Positions 9,530 to 19,201 of a stretch of 64,000 nt of DNA are shown here, one piece after another (position 1 is the first letter of the stretch; every line of letters begins with the position of its first letter). The notes beneath the pieces were generated by a model that saw only the letters and a list, made by a program, of their open reading frames with translations, made no database searches and was not told the origin of the DNA. Made by a program: the position numbers and the translations under genes. The stretch is taken from NCBI GenBank assembly GCA_035295225.1, contig DATGJI010000060.1, positions 1 to 64,000 of the forward strand. The letters run 5' to 3'. Origin of the DNA: Candidatus Eremiobacteraceae bacterium (GTDB taxonomy: Bacteria; Vulcanimicrobiota; Vulcanimicrobiia; Eremiobacterales; Eremiobacteraceae).

Positions 9530-11514
9530 CCCGTCCTTTCGAAAGAGTTTTGATAGCAAACCGCGGCGAGATCGCGGTGCGCATCGCGCGAACATGCCGC
9601 GCGATGGGTATCCATACTGTCGCCATCTATTCCGACCCGGATAAAGAAGCCGTGCACGTCCGAGCGTGCGATGCAGCGGTGCGGATCGGACCGGCGGCCG
9701 CCCGCCAATCGTATCTGCGTGCCGACGCGATCGTCGAAGCCGCTCGAGCCAGCGGCGCGGACGCGATACATCCCGGTTATGGTTTTCTCTCCGAGAACGC
9801 GGACTTCGCGGCGGCGTGCTCTGCCGCCGGCATCGCGTTTGTCGGACCGCCCCCGCATGCGATGCGCGCGATGGGTGACAAGATCGCGGCCAAGCGCACT
9901 GTCGGCGAAGCGGGCGTGCCGACCGTTCCGGGCTACTTGGGGGACGAACAGTCCTTTGAGGTATTCGAAGCGGAAGCCAAGCGTATCGGAGCCCCGCTTC
10001 TGGTGAAGGCCGCCGCCGGCGGCGGCGGCAAGGGCATGCGAATCGTGCGCGATCCGGCCGATCTGCGGTCCGCGATCGAGGGCGCTAAGCGTGAGGCAGG
10101 CGCTGCGTTCGGCGACGACACGGTTTTCCTGGAGCGCTATCTCAGCGCGCCGCGGCATGTGGAGATCCAAGTACTTGCCGACGCGAGCGGCGCGTGCATC
10201 CACCTCGGCGAGCGCGAGTGCTCGGTCCAGCGCCGCCATCAAAAAGTTCTCGAGGAGACGCCATCGACCGCCGTCGACGCCGCTCTTCGCGCGCGCATGG
10301 GCGCGGCCGCGGTACAAGCCGCTCTTGCCGTCGGCTATGTCAACGCCGGCACTGTCGAGTTCATGCTCGACGCCGACGGATCGTTCTACTTCCTTGAAAT
10401 GAACACGCGGCTGCAAGTCGAGCATCCCATCACCGAGTCTGTCTTAGGAATCGACCTCGTTCGCGAACAGCTCTGGATCGCCGCCGGCAAGCCGCTCGCG
10501 TTTTCTCAGGACGAGATGAGACCGCGCGGTCACGCGATCGAAGTGCGAGTGTATGCCGAGGACGCTTCGAACGGATTCTTACCGTGCACCGGAATGATAA
10601 CGGCGTTCGGTCTCCCCGAAGGACCAGGCATCCGCAACGATGCAGGCGTTGCGTTAGGCACCGTCGTCTCGTCCGACTACGATCCGATGCTCGCAAAACT
10701 CATCGTCTCCGATCGCACGCGTGGGGCATGCATCGAGCGCCTGACGGCGGCTCTCGACGACTACCGCATCGGAGGCGTCGGCTCGAACCTTCCATTTCTT
10801 CGCTGGCTTGTGAGCCACGAGGCATTTCAACGCGGCGAGACCACGACCGATTTCATTGAGCGCCATTTCACCACGAGCGCGCTTGCGCATGAGGGCGATC
10901 AAGAACTCGCGCTGATGGCCGCGGCCGCGGCGCTCGGTTTCGGCTTCGAGCGCTCTCGCCCGCCGGACCCGTGGCGAGCGCTCGGGCCGTGGCGGCAGTC
11001 GCAGGCCGAACGCACCGTCCACTTCGGTCGGCCTCTTGCGAGCGACGTCCGGCTGACATGGGATCCGCGCGCCTCGGCGTGGTGGTGCTCCGCGGGCGAT
11101 CGAACTACGCGCGTGTCTACAACGGGCAACGGCGAGTTTGTCGCGCAGGTAGACGGCACTGAGCGCCCGTTCGTCGCGTGGCCGTTGCGCGGCGGCATCG
11201 GCGTCGCCTTCGACTCATTCTTTGCCGACTGTGTGCTTGCGCTGCCGCCCGCGGTCGCCGAAAGCGCGAAAGGCCACCGCCATGCCGCGCATGGTTCGAC
11301 CGGATCGGTCGCCGCGCCGATGAGCGGAACGGTCGTCAAAGTCGCCGTGGCGCCCGGTGCAGACGTCGAAGCGCACCAAGTGCTCGTCGTCATGGAGGCG
11401 ATGAAGATGGAGCATAGCATCGCCGCGCCGCACGCGGGCTGCGTCGCGGAGATTTCGGTCGCTCAAGGTGATACCGTGGCCGCAGGCGACGTCCTCGTGC
11501 GCATCGACGCATGA
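9520..11514 (+). CDS. liuD: Methylcrotonyl-CoA carboxylase biotin carboxylase/BCCP (alpha) subunit
   Basis: ATP-dependent carboxylation of biotin. The 664 aa protein has a biotin carboxylase region (FERVLIANRGEIAVRIARTC; HPGYGFLSENA; the ATP-grasp loop KAAAGGGGKGMRIV; EMNTRLQVEHPITE) and a C-terminal biotinyl domain with the biotin-accepting Lys in EAMKMEHS about 45 residues from the end. GTG start at 9520 overlaps liuC by 10 nt. An acetyl- or propionyl-CoA carboxylase alpha subunit would look similar; the neighbours favour methylcrotonyl-CoA. Confidence 0.92.
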   Translation: MALARPFERVLIANRGEIAVRIARTCRAMGIHTVAIYSDPDKEAVHVRACDAAVRIGPAAARQSYLRADAIVEAARASGADAIHPGYGFLSENADFAAACSAAGIAFVGPPPHAMRAMGDKIAAKRTVGEAGVPTVPGYLGDEQSFEVFEAEAKRIGAPLLVKAAAGGGGKGMRIVRDPADLRSAIEGAKREAGAAFGDDTVFLERYLSAPRHVEIQVLADASGACIHLGERECSVQRRHQKVLEETPSTAVDAALRARMGAAAVQAALAVGYVNAGTVEFMLDADGSFYFLEMNTRLQVEHPITESVLGIDLVREQLWIAAGKPLAFSQDEMRPRGHAIEVRVYAEDASNGFLPCTGMITAFGLPEGPGIRNDAGVALGTVVSSDYDPMLAKLIVSDRTRGACIERLTAALDDYRIGGVGSNLPFLRWLVSHEAFQRGETTTDFIERHFTTSALAHEGDQELALMAAAAALGFGFERSRPPDPWRALGPWRQSQAERTVHFGRPLASDVRLTWDPRASAWWCSAGDRTTRVSTTGNGEFVAQVDGTERPFVAWPLRGGIGVAFDSFFADCVLALPPAVAESAKGHRHAAHGSTGSVAAPMSGTVVKVAVAPGADVEAHQVLVVMEAMKMEHSIAAPHAGCVAEISVAQGDTVAAGDVLVRIDA

Positions 11515-12410
11515 GCGAGATGCCGAGCCGCGTCACCGTGGTCGAAGTTGGGCCGCGCGACGGCCTGCAGAACGAAAAAGAGATCGTTCCGACCGAACGC
11601 AAAGTCGCGTTTATCGAAGCGCTCGCCGACGCAGGCCTTCCTGTCGTGGAAGCGACCTCGTTCGTAAGCCCCAAATCTATACCGCAACTCGCCGACGCGG
11701 ATGACGTGATGCGTCGTGTCCGATTTCGCAACGGCGTGCGCTATCCGGTCCTTGTGCCGAACGAGCGCGGGTTGGATCGCGCGATCGCCGCCGGCGCGCG
11801 CGAGATCGCCGTGTTCACCGCCGCTTCTGAATCTTTCGCGCGTGCGAATATCAACGCGTCGATCGCCGAATCGATCGGGCGATTCGAACCCGTCGTCCGG
11901 CGTGCGAAGACACAAGGCATGCGCGTGCGCGGCTATGTCTCGACGTGCTTCGGTTGTCCGTACGAGGGAGAAGTCGCGCCGCACGCTGTCGTCGACGTCG
12001 CGTCGCGACTGCTGGCCCTCGGCATCGATGAGCTTTCGATCGGCGACACGATCGGCGTCGCGACGCCGAATCAGGTCGTCGAACTGTGCGGCCTGCTTTT
12101 CGCGCACGTAGAAGCCGCGCGCTGCGCGATGCATTTCCACGATACGCGCGGCACGGCGCTTGCCAACGTGCTCGCGGCGCTGCAGTGCGGTGTCTCGATC
12201 TTCGATAGCGCCGCCGGCGGCTTCGGCGGCTGTCCGTACGCGCCGGGCGCCGCCGGCAACCTCGCAACAGAAGATCTCATCTACATGCTGCACGGCATGA
12301 AGATCGAGACCGGCGTTTCCCTGGAAAAGGTCGTCGCCGCAACTTCACTCATCGCAGGCGACCTTTCTCACGCACCAACGAGCAAGGCCTGGCAAGCTCT
12401 TGCAAAATAA
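11511..12410 (+). CDS. mvaB: Hydroxymethylglutaryl-CoA lyase
   Basis: Cleaves HMG-CoA to acetyl-CoA and acetoacetate, the last step of leucine degradation. 299 aa TIM-barrel enzyme with the N-terminal VEVGPRDGLQNE (catalytic Arg and metal Asp), VEATSFVSPK, metal-binding HFHDTRGTALAN and the cysteine loop GGCPYAPGAAGN. It overlaps liuD by 4 nt (ATGA). It closes the liu operon and is followed after 2 nt by an R1 hairpin. No isovaleryl-CoA dehydrogenase (liuA) is in the window. Confidence 0.94.
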   Translation: MSEMPSRVTVVEVGPRDGLQNEKEIVPTERKVAFIEALADAGLPVVEATSFVSPKSIPQLADADDVMRRVRFRNGVRYPVLVPNERGLDRAIAAGAREIAVFTAASESFARANINASIAESIGRFEPVVRRAKTQGMRVRGYVSTCFGCPYEGEVAPHAVVDVASRLLALGIDELSIGDTIGVATPNQVVELCGLLFAHVEAARCAMHFHDTRGTALANVLAALQCGVSIFDSAAGGFGGCPYAPGAAGNLATEDLIYMLHGMKIETGVSLEKVVAATSLIAGDLSHAPTSKAWQALAK

Positions 12411-12412
12411 TC

Positions 12413-12458
12413 GTAGGGCGGACCTTTCTGGTCCGCCGGCGGACGACAAACGTCCGCT
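12413..12458. repeat. Hairpin repeat family R1, two hairpins after mvaB
   Basis: The first hairpin (12413-12437) has GTAGGGCGGACC and GGTCCGCC around TTTCT. The second (12438-12458) has arms GGCGGACG and CGTCCGC around ACAAA. The loop differs from other copies while the arms stay complementary. It lies 2 nt after the stop of the liu operon and may mark or protect its 3' end. Confidence 0.9.
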
Positions 12459-12516
12459 CCTCATGGGAAGCAATGCCCACAGGTCCGAGTTCATGAACTT
12501 CGAAGTCTAAGACGTT

Positions 12517-13047
12517 ATGATAGATAACGCCTCAGCGGCCATTCTATCTCTTGCGCGCGGCCGCGCGCGCTGGTTCTGGATCCCGATGGCAGCGTGGTCG
12601 CTGCTCGCGATCGCCAACTTCAGGGATCCCTCAGCGCTCTTCTTGTGCGCATTCGTCGCCGCGATGTTCACCACGTTCTGGTATTTCGCGTCGCAAGGTC
12701 AAGGCTGGCCGTTCCTCGTCGGCGCGATCCTTGCCGGCGTGAACGCGCTGGTCGGCTTGCTGTCCATCCTTGGAATCATACCGGGCCTCATAGCAGCGTT
12801 CGTGTGTTGGCGCCTGTGGGATTCGTACGTCACGTGCTCAAGTCTAGAGTCGACGAAAGCGCTCCATGCGCAACTCGTCGACCGTCTTACGATCCCATCG
12901 CGGCTCGCAGGCCAAACCCCGCGCAACGTATTCAAACCGGACTTACCACGCCGCGTCGCCGAAGAATCCGACGCGCCCGCGCCGGCGCCTTGGCAGCCAT
13001 ATCGCCCGCCGAAAATCATCGACGGACCGCCAGAAGCCACAACCTAG
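12517..13047 (+). CDS. Hypothetical multi-pass membrane protein
   Basis: Unrecognised 176 aa protein. About four hydrophobic segments lie in residues 20-105 (for example WFWIPMAAWSLLAIANF, LFLCAFVAAMFTTFWYF, FLVGAILAGVNALVGLL, IPGLIAAFVCWRLW). A polar, proline-rich tail of about 65 residues follows (APAPAPWQPYRPPK). There is no convincing ribosome-binding site before the ATG. It stands alone between two R1 repeats. Confidence 0.6.
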   Translation: MIDNASAAILSLARGRARWFWIPMAAWSLLAIANFRDPSALFLCAFVAAMFTTFWYFASQGQGWPFLVGAILAGVNALVGLLSILGIIPGLIAAFVCWRLWDSYVTCSSLESTKALHAQLVDRLTIPSRLAGQTPRNVFKPDLPRRVAEESDAPAPAPWQPYRPPKIIDGPPEATT

Positions 13048-13070
13048 GTGGTCGACGAAGGGCAAGATTT

Positions 13071-13097
13071 GTAGGGCGGACCTTTATGGTCCGCCGG
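13071..13097. repeat. Hairpin repeat family R1, single hairpin
   Basis: One copy with GTAGGGCGGACC, loop TTTAT and GGTCCGCC, between the convergent 12517-13047 gene and the AIM24-like gene, 10 nt from the latter's stop. No T-run follows on either strand. Confidence 0.9.
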
Positions 13098-13106
13098 CTT
13101 CCGACG

Positions 13107-13799
13107 TCACTCGGTGGCTAGCATCACCGACATCGACTGGAATCCCAACTTGCCCGGGCCCGTGAAGCGATTCCAAAATAGGTTGCCGCCGCTTGCGAAA
13201 ATACCCGTCGAAAGCTTTTGGAAGATCGTCTCCATCTTCACGGTTTGCGATTTATAAAGCCACGCGCCGGGTTCGACATCGATCTGCTCCCCAGCGCCAA
13301 GCTCTACTTCGAAAACATTTCCATAGCCTTGCAGCCAGATTACACCAGCATCCGACTGGCACTTGAACGTGTCGATGAAAAAGCCGGTGCCGCCGAAGAA
13401 CATGCTCGCGGCGCCTTTGACGCGCGCGAATGAATAGCCGATGCCGTTCGTGGCGGCGAGGAATTGATGCTCGCGAACGTCGACCGTCTGGCCCCTTTCC
13501 ATGTGCATGGCCAAGACGTGGCCGGCGCCATCGCGGCTGAACGCGATGCGCCCCGGCCCACCGGCCTGCGTCACGAAGACCGGCATGCCGGCGAGCATGC
13601 GCTTGAGCGCACCTGGCACCGGCATGATGCTGATCTCGACCGAGAGATCTTTCCAGAGCAGTATGTTGTGCTCGAAGTAGATCTTCTCAGACGTGAGTTC
13701 GACGTGGAGGACGGGGACGAGTTCGCCTTCGATGTGATACGTGACGCCGCCGAAGGTCTCGTCGCGGGCCTGTGTCGGCAGTAAGACGGGAACGTTCAT
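13107..13799 (-). CDS. AIM24/TIGR00266-like beta-rich protein in the hut unit
   Basis: 230 aa. The repeated beta-strand pattern and the phrases GPGRIAFSRDGAGHVLAMHM, GTGFFIDTFKC and EPGAWLYKSQTVKME are typical of the AIM24 (tryptophan-RNA-binding-attenuator-like fold) family, whose biochemical role is not established. ATG at 13799 overlaps the TGA of hutU by one base, so it is cotranslated with histidine-catabolism genes. Whether it serves that pathway or is a passenger is unknown. Upstream in-frame sequence is antisense to hutU and was excluded. Confidence 0.78.
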   Translation of the reverse strand: MNVPVLLPTQARDETFGGVTYHIEGELVPVLHVELTSEKIYFEHNILLWKDLSVEISIMPVPGALKRMLAGMPVFVTQAGGPGRIAFSRDGAGHVLAMHMERGQTVDVREHQFLAATNGIGYSFARVKGAASMFFGGTGFFIDTFKCQSDAGVIWLQGYGNVFEVELGAGEQIDVEPGAWLYKSQTVKMETIFQKLSTGIFASGGNLFWNRFTGPGKLGFQSMSVMLATE

Positions 13800-15454
13800 C
13801 AGAGCCTCCAGTCGAGGTGATTGCGATCGGCAGCGGCGATCGCTTCGGGATAACCGGCATCGGCGTGCCGGATGATTCCCATTCCGGGATCTGTCGTGAG
13901 CACACGTCGAAGCCGCTCGCGAGCATCGTCGGAACCGTCGGCGACGATGACCATTCCCGCGTGGATGGAGTAGCCGATTCCGACACCGCCGCCATGGTGC
14001 ACGCTCACCCAGTGCGCGCCGCCGACGGCGTTGATCAGCGCGTTGAGAATGGGCCAGTCGGCTATCGCGTCCGACCCGTCGCGCATCGCCTCCGTCTCGC
14101 GATTCGGCGAAGCGACCGAGCCCGCATCGAGGTGGTCGCGCCCGATGACGATCGGCGCTTTCACACGCCCCGTCCGCACGAGCTCGTTGATCTTCAAGCC
14201 GAATTTCTCGCGCTCGCCGAAACCGAGCCAACAAATGCGAGCGGGCAGACCCTGGAACTTCACGCGTTCTCGTGCGAGCTCGATCCAACGGCGTAGGTGC
14301 CCGTTGTCCGGGAAGGTCTCGAGCAAAGCATCATCAAGAACCGCGATATCCGATGGTTCTCCTGAGAGCGCCGCCCACCGGAACGGCCCTTTGCCTTCGC
14401 AGAAGAGCGGCCGAATGAATGCCGGCGTGAAGCCGGGGAAGTCGAACGCATCCTGCACGCCGGCGATCTTGGCTTGCGCTCTGATGTTATTGCCGTAGTC
14501 GAAGACCACGGCACCCGCGCGCTGGAAGTCGAGCATAGCGCGGACATGCACGCCCATCGATTCGAGCGCGCGCTGTTCGTAGCGCGCGGGATCCTCTTCG
14601 CGAAGCTCCTCGGCGCCATCGAGAGTGAGGCCCGCCGGCACATACCCCGCGAGCGCATCGTGCGCGGACGTCTGATCCGTCACGACGTCGATCGGCGCGT
14701 TGCGGCGGCGCATCTCGGGAAAAACGTCGGCCGCATTGCCCAGCAAGCCGATCGAAAGCGCCCGCTTCTCGCAAGCCGCCGCGGAGGCAAGCCCGAGCGC
14801 TTCATCTATTGATTGAGCCGCGACGTCGCAATAGCGGCCTTCGATGCGGCGTTGGATTCGCGCGGGGTCGATCTCGACGCATATGGCGACGCCGCCGTTC
14901 ATCGTCACGGCGAGCGGCTGCGCGCCGCCCATTCCGCCCAAGCCGGCGGTGAGCACGATGCGTCCGGCGAGCGACCCGCCGAAGTGCTTAGCCGCAAGCG
15001 CCGCAAACGTCTCATATGTCCCCTGCAATATGCCCTGCGTGCCGATGTAGATCCACGAACCGGCGGTCATCTGGCCGTACATCGTCAGGCCCTGTGCCTC
15101 AAGCGCGCGAAACGTCTCCCAGTCCGCCCACTTCGGCACGAGCATGGAATTCGAAATCAAAACGCGCGGCGCGGCTTCGTGCGTCCGCCAGACCGCGACC
15201 GGTTTGCCGGACTGGACGAGCAGCGTTTCATCGTTCTTGAGCCGTTTGAGCGTGCGCACGATCGCGTCGAACGCTTCCCACGACCGCGCCGCGCGCCCGC
15301 TGCCGCCGTAGACCACGAGATCCTGCGGCCGCTCCGCCACGTCCGGATCCAAATTATTCATGAGCATGCGCATGGCGGCTTCCTGGCCCCAGCCAAGGCA
15401 AGTCCGCTCGGGTCCGCGCGGTGCTCGCACGACGCGGCTGGATGACGTGCTCAT
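13799..15454 (-). CDS. hutU: Urocanate hydratase
   Basis: Second step of histidine degradation: adds water to urocanate to give imidazolonepropionate, using tightly bound NAD. 551 aa, the normal family length (~555). Family blocks seen are [97 protein letters not shown] and [15 protein letters not shown]. It begins 22 nt after hutH and overlaps the AIM24-like gene by one base. Confidence 0.96.
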   Translation of the reverse strand: MSTSSSRVVRAPRGPERTCLGWGQEAAMRMLMNNLDPDVAERPQDLVVYGGSGRAARSWEAFDAIVRTLKRLKNDETLLVQSGKPVAVWRTHEAAPRVLISNSMLVPKWADWETFRALEAQGLTMYGQMTAGSWIYIGTQGILQGTYETFAALAAKHFGGSLAGRIVLTAGLGGMGGAQPLAVTMNGGVAICVEIDPARIQRRIEGRYCDVAAQSIDEALGLASAAACEKRALSIGLLGNAADVFPEMRRRNAPIDVVTDQTSAHDALAGYVPAGLTLDGAEELREEDPARYEQRALESMGVHVRAMLDFQRAGAVVFDYGNNIRAQAKIAGVQDAFDFPGFTPAFIRPLFCEGKGPFRWAALSGEPSDIAVLDDALLETFPDNGHLRRWIELARERVKFQGLPARICWLGFGEREKFGLKINELVRTGRVKAPIVIGRDHLDAGSVASPNRETEAMRDGSDAIADWPILNALINAVGGAHWVSVHHGGGVGIGYSIHAGMVIVADGSDDARERLRRVLTTDPGMGIIRHADAGYPEAIAAADRNHLDWRL

Positions 15455-15476
15455 CAGAGTCTATCCTCTTACTATG

Positions 15477-17009
15477 TCAGAGTGGACCGATTTCGGCTTC
15501 GACGGCGCTGACGAGCTCGCCGCTCGCAAGCAGTTCGCGGGCCGTGGCGATGTCGATGCTCAAATCGCGATCATCATCGAGATGCGGCACGCGGGCCCGG
15601 ATCGCGCGGTGCGCGATCGCCGTGCCGCGCCCGAACGTGAGCGGCGAGCGGAAATCGAGCGCTTGCGCCGCCTCGAGCAATTCGATCGCGAGGACGTTCT
15701 GGAGATTCTCGACTACACGCGCGCACTGACGCGCGGATATAGTGCCCATGCTGACGTGGTCTTCCTGGCCCGCCGACGTGGGAATCGAATCCACGGATGC
15801 GGGCGCGCAGAGCGTCTTGTTCTCGCTGACGAGCGCCGCCGCGGTATACTGCGCAACCATGAAGCCGCTGCGCAGTCCGCTTCGCTCGGTGAGGAACATC
15901 GGCAAGCCTTCGAGACCATCGAGCAGTTTGTAGACGCGCCGTTCGGAGATCGATCCAAGTTCGGCAAGGGCGATCGCGAGGTAATCCATCGCCATCGCGA
16001 CCGGCTCGCCGTGGAAGTTCCCGCCGCTGACAAAGGAACCGTCCTCCGGGAAGATCACGGGGTTATCGGTCACCGAGTTGATCTCGAGTTCGATCGTGTC
16101 CTTGACGAATCGCACGCAGTCGCGCACCGCGCCGTGCACGACCGGCATGCAGCGAAACGAATACGGATCCTGCACGCGATCGCAGTCGCTGTGCGAGGCC
16201 ATGACGCCCGAATCGCGCAGCAAGCGCCGCAGATTCGCGCCGACGCGCAGCTGCCCGGCGTGCGGCCGGAGCGCGTTCATGCGTTCGACGAACGGTGCGT
16301 CGCTGCCGAGGAAAGCCTCGAGGCTCATCGCACCCGTGATGTCGGCGGCTTTGCACGCGTTCTCCGCGTCGAAAAGCGCGAGCGCGCCGATCGCGGTCAT
16401 CACTTGCGTGCCGTTGATCAGCGATATCCCTTCCTTATACGACAGGCTGAGCGGTGCGAGCCCGGCGGCAGAAAGCGCGCGGGCGCCGGGCAGCAGCTGA
16501 CCGTCGTACCACGCCTCGCCCTCGCCCATGAGGACGAGCGCGACGTGCGCGAGCGGTGCCAGATCGCCGGAGGCACCGACCGACCCTTGACATGGCACGA
16601 CCGGCAGCACGTTGCGGTCCAGCATGGCGAGAAGAAGATCGATCGCCTCTTGCCGGACGCCGGAATTGCCGCGGGCGAGCGAATGCGCACGTAGCAAGAC
16701 CGATGCGCGCGTCGCGGCGCTTGACAGCGGCTCGCCGACGCCGGTCGCGTGGCTGCGGACGAGGTTGCGCTGCAGTTCGAGTGCGTCCTCGGCCGGTATC
16801 TTGACGTTCTTCAAGTGCCCGAAGCCGGTCGTCACGCCGTAGACGCGGTCGCCGGCAGTCACGGTGCGCTCGACGAGATCGCGGGCGGCCGCGATCTTCG
16901 CGCGGCACGCATCGGCGAGCGAAACCTTGGCCCCGCGGCGCGCGACCGCTTCGACGAGCGATAACGACAGATTCGTGCCGTCTATAGCGATCGGCCGGGG
17001 ATTCGTCAT
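15477..17009 (-). CDS. hutH: Histidine ammonia-lyase
   Basis: First step of histidine degradation: deaminates L-histidine to trans-urocanate. 510 aa, typical for the family. The Ala-Ser-Gly triad that cyclises to the MIO electrophile is in GSVGASGDLAPLAH. The substrate-site Tyr loop is seen as VYGVTTGFGHLKN, with QRNLVRSHATGVG after it. It is first in the hutH-hutU-AIM24 unit, 50 nt downstream of radA on the same strand. Confidence 0.96.
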   Translation of the reverse strand: MTNPRPIAIDGTNLSLSLVEAVARRGAKVSLADACRAKIAAARDLVERTVTAGDRVYGVTTGFGHLKNVKIPAEDALELQRNLVRSHATGVGEPLSSAATRASVLLRAHSLARGNSGVRQEAIDLLLAMLDRNVLPVVPCQGSVGASGDLAPLAHVALVLMGEGEAWYDGQLLPGARALSAAGLAPLSLSYKEGISLINGTQVMTAIGALALFDAENACKAADITGAMSLEAFLGSDAPFVERMNALRPHAGQLRVGANLRRLLRDSGVMASHSDCDRVQDPYSFRCMPVVHGAVRDCVRFVKDTIELEINSVTDNPVIFPEDGSFVSGGNFHGEPVAMAMDYLAIALAELGSISERRVYKLLDGLEGLPMFLTERSGLRSGFMVAQYTAAALVSENKTLCAPASVDSIPTSAGQEDHVSMGTISARQCARVVENLQNVLAIELLEAAQALDFRSPLTFGRGTAIAHRAIRARVPHLDDDRDLSIDIATARELLASGELVSAVEAEIGPL

Positions 17010-17059
17010 GACGCGTCGTTTCGGCTAGCGGCGCGCGCCATCATGCTCGGAGCGGGCGT

Positions 17060-18420
17060 TCAATCCGCAAACGCTATGGCGACGGCTTCCGAGAGCGTTC
17101 GCGCCGGAGAGACGAAGAGCGCGGCGGTCGAATAGACTGCGCGCGCCGAGGCGGGCACGATAGCGCGTTTGAAGCCGAGCTTCTCGGCTTCGGCAAGGCG
17201 CCGCGCCGCGCCGCTGACTTCGCGCAATTCGCCGGCGAGGCCGACCTCGCCGAACAGACGACATCGTGCGCGATCGCGCGATCGCGCAGCGCCGAGACGA
17301 TCGCGACGGCGATCCCAAGATCGACCGCGGGCTCGGTCACGCGCAGTCCGCCCACGACGCTCGCGTAGACGTCGTTCGTGCTGAGCTGCATACCGAGGCG
17401 GCGCTCGAGGACCGCGACGATCATGCAGACGCGGTTGTAATCCACGCCGCTGACAAGTCGGCGCGGACTCGAATAGCCGGCTGCGGAGACGAGCGCCTGG
17501 ACCTCGGCGAGCAACGGCCGAGCGCCAGCCAACGTGGCCACGACCGTGGCTCCCGGCGTGGCTCCGCGCCGTTCGCCGAGAAAGACAAGCGACGGATCGC
17601 GCACTTCGCGCAGTCCGCCTTCGGCCATCTCGAAGACGCACACGCCATCTGTGGCCCCGAATCGATTCTTCGTGGCGCGCAGGAGGCGATGCACTCCAAG
17701 ATGTTCGCCGTCGAACGAGAGCACGACGTCGACAAGATGCTCGAGCACTTTCGGCCCTGCGATCGAACCGTCTTTCGTGACGTGTCCGACGAGCAAGACA
17801 GCGCAGCCGCTTTCCTTGCCGAAGCGCGTCAGCATCTGCGCGCACTCGCGCACTTGCGAGACCGAGCCGGGCGCGCCGTCGACGCCGGGCAAGAACACCG
17901 TTTGGATCGAATCCACGACAAGCAGTGCGGGGCGCGTTTCGCGCGCCGCTGCGACGATCGCTTCCACGTCGTCAGAAGCGGCTAAGAGGATCTCATCGGA
18001 GGCCGCCAAGCGGCCTGCGCGCAGTTTGGTCTGCGCAGCCGACTCTTCGGCGCACGCGTAGAGGATCTTCGATCCCCCTGCGAGCGAACTCGCGACTGCA
18101 AGGGCGAGCGTCGACTTGCCGACGCCCGGCGGCCCGGCGACGAGCATCACGCCGCCCGGCACGATGCCGCCGCCGAGCAGATCGTCGAAGTCGAGAATGC
18201 CAGTGGATAATCTGCGAGCGGCCGCGTTCTCGACGTCCGCCATACGGAGCGGCGCCGCGTGCGACCGTGCGGCACGGCCGGCGTGGCTCGAGGATTGCTT
18301 TTGCAATCTCGGCGCCTCGTCGAAGGAATTCCATGCGTCGCAGGACGGACAGCGGCCGATCCATTTCGGCGCTTCGAAACCGCATGCGCCGCAATAGTAA
18401 GTCGTCTGTCGTTTCGCCAC
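17060..18420 (-). CDS. radA: DNA repair protein RadA, interrupted by a one-base frameshift
   Basis: RecA-like branch-migration ATPase in recombinational repair. GTG at 18420 is preferred (family start AKRQTTYYCGACG); an in-frame ATG at 18468 is the alternative. Seen are zinc-finger cysteines CGACG and CPSC, Walker A GPPGVGKST, the RadA motif KNRFG and the start of the Lon-like domain (GGLRVTEPAVDLGIAVAIVSAL). After ...AHDVV the frame loses similarity. The expected LFGEVGLAGELREV and KLGFKRAIVP continue in another frame to a stop at 17060. One base missing near 17256/17257 explains this. It is either a real lesion or an assembly error; the uninterrupted frame alone ends at 17074 with a nonsense tail. 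Confidence 0.9.
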
Positions 18421-18517
18421 GAGCGGTTCTTTCTGCGGCAGGACCGATGTCGCCCGCCACGGGAACATCGCGACTCGCGATTAGACCGCCGCGCGCACCG
18501 GCGTGAAAGGATTTCTT

Positions 18518-19201
18518 GTGGGCGTGGCCCCCCGTCACATTGCGATCGACGGTCCGGTCGCCTCCGGCAAGAGCACGGTCGCGCGGCTTCTCGCGGCGCG
18601 TCTCCACTGCTTATTCCTGGACACCGGTGCGCTTTATAGAGCGGTGGCTTACGTCGCGATCGCGCGCGACGTATCGCCGGACGATCCGTTGGCTGTGGGG
18701 CGGCTCGTCGATACGCTCGATCTTCGCATCGAATCCGATTCCCGAACCGCGCTCGGTTACCGTCTGCTTGCGGACGGCGTGCCGCTCGAAGTCGAATTGT
18801 TCTCCACGGCGGTCTCACGCGCGGTATCGCCCATCGCCGCGATGCCGCACGTCCGCAAACAGCTCATCGACGTGCAGCGTGAGTTCGCGCGCGGCGAAGA
18901 CGTGGTGATGGCCGGCCGCGACATCGGCACGGTGGTGTTGCCGGACGCGCGCTTCAAGTTCTATCTCACCGCGAGCCTCGACGCGCGAGTGGATCGCCGT
19001 CTCGCCGAACTGCGGGCGGGCGGCAGTTCGATGAGCCGCGAGGCGCTGCGCGCCGAGATCGAAATGCGCGATTTGCGGGATTCGTCGCGCACCGCTTCGC
19101 CGCTCGTCAAAGCTCCGGATGCCGTCGAGTTCGATACGTCGGGCATTCCGGTCGAAGAAGTCGTCGCACGGCTCGAGAACGCGGTGACTGCGGCCCCGTG
19201 A
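18518..19201 (+). CDS. cmk: Cytidylate kinase
   Basis: Phosphorylates (d)CMP to (d)CDP. About 227 aa. P-loop IDGPVASGKSTVARLLA, LDTGALYRAVAY and the conserved MAGRDIGTVVLPDA with KFYLTAS are seen. GTG at 18518 is chosen because AAAGGA lies 6 nt upstream (18506-18511); GTG at 18503 is possible but lacks such a site. It is divergent from radA and overlaps plsC by 4 nt. Confidence 0.94.
   Translation: MGVAPRHIAIDGPVASGKSTVARLLAARLHCLFLDTGALYRAVAYVAIARDVSPDDPLAVGRLVDTLDLRIESDSRTALGYRLLADGVPLEVELFSTAVSRAVSPIAAMPHVRKQLIDVQREFARGEDVVMAGRDIGTVVLPDARFKFYLTASLDARVDRRLAELRAGGSSMSREALRAEIEMRDLRDSSRTASPLVKAPDAVEFDTSGIPVEEVVARLENAVTAAP

Noticed and set aside
12489-12498. Palindrome GTTCATGAAC upstream of the 12517 gene
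   Set aside because: A single 10-bp palindrome without a partner copy or nearby regulator; too weak to call an operator.
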